The position numbers and the translations under genes were made by a program. Below the pieces are notes generated by a model. The model saw only the letters and a list, made by a program, of their open reading frames with translations, did no database searches and was not told the origin of the DNA. Positions 62,758 through 64,000 of a stretch of DNA of 64,000 bases are shown in pieces. Each line of letters begins with the position of its first letter. Position 1 is the stretch's first letter. The stretch covers positions 459,501 through 523,500 of the forward strand of contig BSBK01002794.1 of assembly GCA_027943335.1 (NCBI GenBank). The letters are read 5' to 3'. Source of the DNA: Chamaecyparis obtusa. Taxonomy: Eukaryota; Streptophyta; Pinopsida; Cupressales; Cupressaceae.

Positions 62758-62837
62758 ACTTGGGCATTGCAACATGAATCCTACAAGGGGGCCTCTCTTT
62801 CCCATCTCGCAGCTTGGGCATTGCAACATGAATCCTT
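62758..62837 (+). repeat. Short direct repeat
   Basis: CTTGGGCATTGCAACATGAA occurs twice, 55 bp apart. Confidence 0.8.
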
Positions 62838-64000
62838 AAGAGACAACTATTGATCCTGTAGTGGTAAAGAGAATCCCCATATTTTATCAACCTAACATAG
62901 TCTTTGGCCACTTTGGCAATAAGATTACGAGTAGTATTGATCTGGCCAAGGGACAACTTGTTCCTAAAATTATACTGCACCATTTTTTCTCTCTTTCTCT
63001 TTGCCTGCGTTGGTTCTTCCCCAAATGTGATCGCTCAATTAGAAAATAGAAATAAGGGTGCTTAAAATCACCAAGACTCTTCACAACACTTCTAATGTTT
63101 GTAAGCTATACTTGAAAAAAATTGCAAGTTTGTTGTAATATCTTGGTAGTGATGTTGCAGTTACTATTTTCCCTTGTTAACACCAAATTACAAACTTGGA
63201 ATGAAGGTTTCATATTCAACAACATTAGTAGTGCAATAGAAATGTAATTTAAAAGTTGGAAGACAAACAATACAAGGCAAGGCCAATAACTGGTGCTATC
63301 TAGTGCACCATTTCCTATGTCTTTCACCCAGGATAGTCACTGTTCCTTGCCTCCTTTCACCTTCCCTGCATAAACACTTATAGGCCTAGGTAATACAAGG
63401 CAAGGCTTCTCCCACAAGTCACATTAAATTCACAGAAAGTGGCAGAGACTAGGAAATCATTGGTTCTTCAAGAAAAAGATTGTTTGCATGCCAAGCACTG
63501 TACATGAATAGTTAATAAAAGGACTAAAATTCTTTGATTTTAAGACTTCAAAAAAATATAATCAGTACATGGAATGATCAAAACTTATAATACCAATCAA
63601 TGAATGCTTTTCCTATCAATGTTGCATTGAATAGAGAGTTTAATAATATAAAAACCAGACTATGTCTTCACGAGCAGAGAAGTGACTGTTTGTAAAGAAT
63701 TAAAAGTGTATTGCTCAGTAGTTCATTACATTGTCTTCTTTGACCATACACACCTCCCCAAAACTTCTAAGACTTCTCTCCCATAAAACTCAAATAAAAA
63801 ACTGACCAAAATCCCCTTACAAACTGATTTTCAACTTCTTCTTAACCTGCACAGTCAGTTATATGACTGTTACAGTTAGTTATTCATTTGCTTTGTTGTC
63901 TAGTTGACAACTAGTTGTCAACTTTGACCACTTTAATCTTTCTTGCATCATCTTTAACCTTTCAAAAGGTTTTAGGTTCCTATCCTAATCCCCTAAACCT
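62838..64000. other. Intergenic DNA to window end
   Basis: No coding region, repeat pair or RNA gene recognised. Confidence 0.4.

Overview
This window looks like retrotransposon-packed intergenic DNA from a large seed-plant genome, most likely a gymnosperm. The evidence is Athila-like and copia LTR elements, a CACTA DNA transposon, plant tRNA-type primer sites, long AT-rich spacers, heavy decay of coding frames to TAG, and no intact single-copy host gene. The lineage is inferred; no marker gene proves it. Exon limits, element borders and family names come from reading the sequence by eye.

Layout. 1-8.9 kb holds the 3' parts of two related Ty3/gypsy-type elements. Element A has a tandem-repeat and transmembrane-tailed ORF, then an LTR starting at 5,639. 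Element B has an LTR starting at 8,878. From 10,200 to 46,816 lies one 36.6 kb composite, an Athila-like element of about 11.7 kb. Its two LTRs are flanked by the 5-bp duplication GTGAG, and it has a tRNA-Asp-type primer site, gag, protease, RT, RNase H, integrase and an extra ORF. Its integrase is split twice. An 18.1 kb CACTA transposon (16,007-34,142, 3-bp duplication TAT) lies upstream of the zinc finger. A 6.8 kb Ty1/copia element (34,347-41,137, 5-bp duplication TAGTG) separates the zinc finger from the catalytic core. In both cases the host reading frame resumes in register once the insert and one duplication copy are discounted, which supports all four borders.

Inside the CACTA element a multi-exon minus-strand gene (about 18.8-22.5 kb) joins an uninterrupted SET-domain exon to exons resembling the plant Ptta/En/Spm transposase family (Transposase_24). 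No Tnp2-type DDE transposase is visible. Next to it is a giant imperfect palindrome (arms 24,440-26,083 and 27,541-29,378) built from 243-bp subterminal-type repeats, with three more copies next to the right terminus.

46.8-64 kb is older debris: a copia relic lacking RT and RNase H, 3.4 kb of AT-rich DNA, a minus-strand non-autonomous LTR element with 1-kb LTRs and only 0.4 kb inside, a broken unknown ORF, a possible second CACTA end, a foldback family also present inside the big CACTA, and a 0.66 kb inverted repeat. Most in-frame stops in the two retroelements are TAG at glutamine-like positions, as expected if CAG (a CHG methylation site) was deaminated while the elements were silenced.
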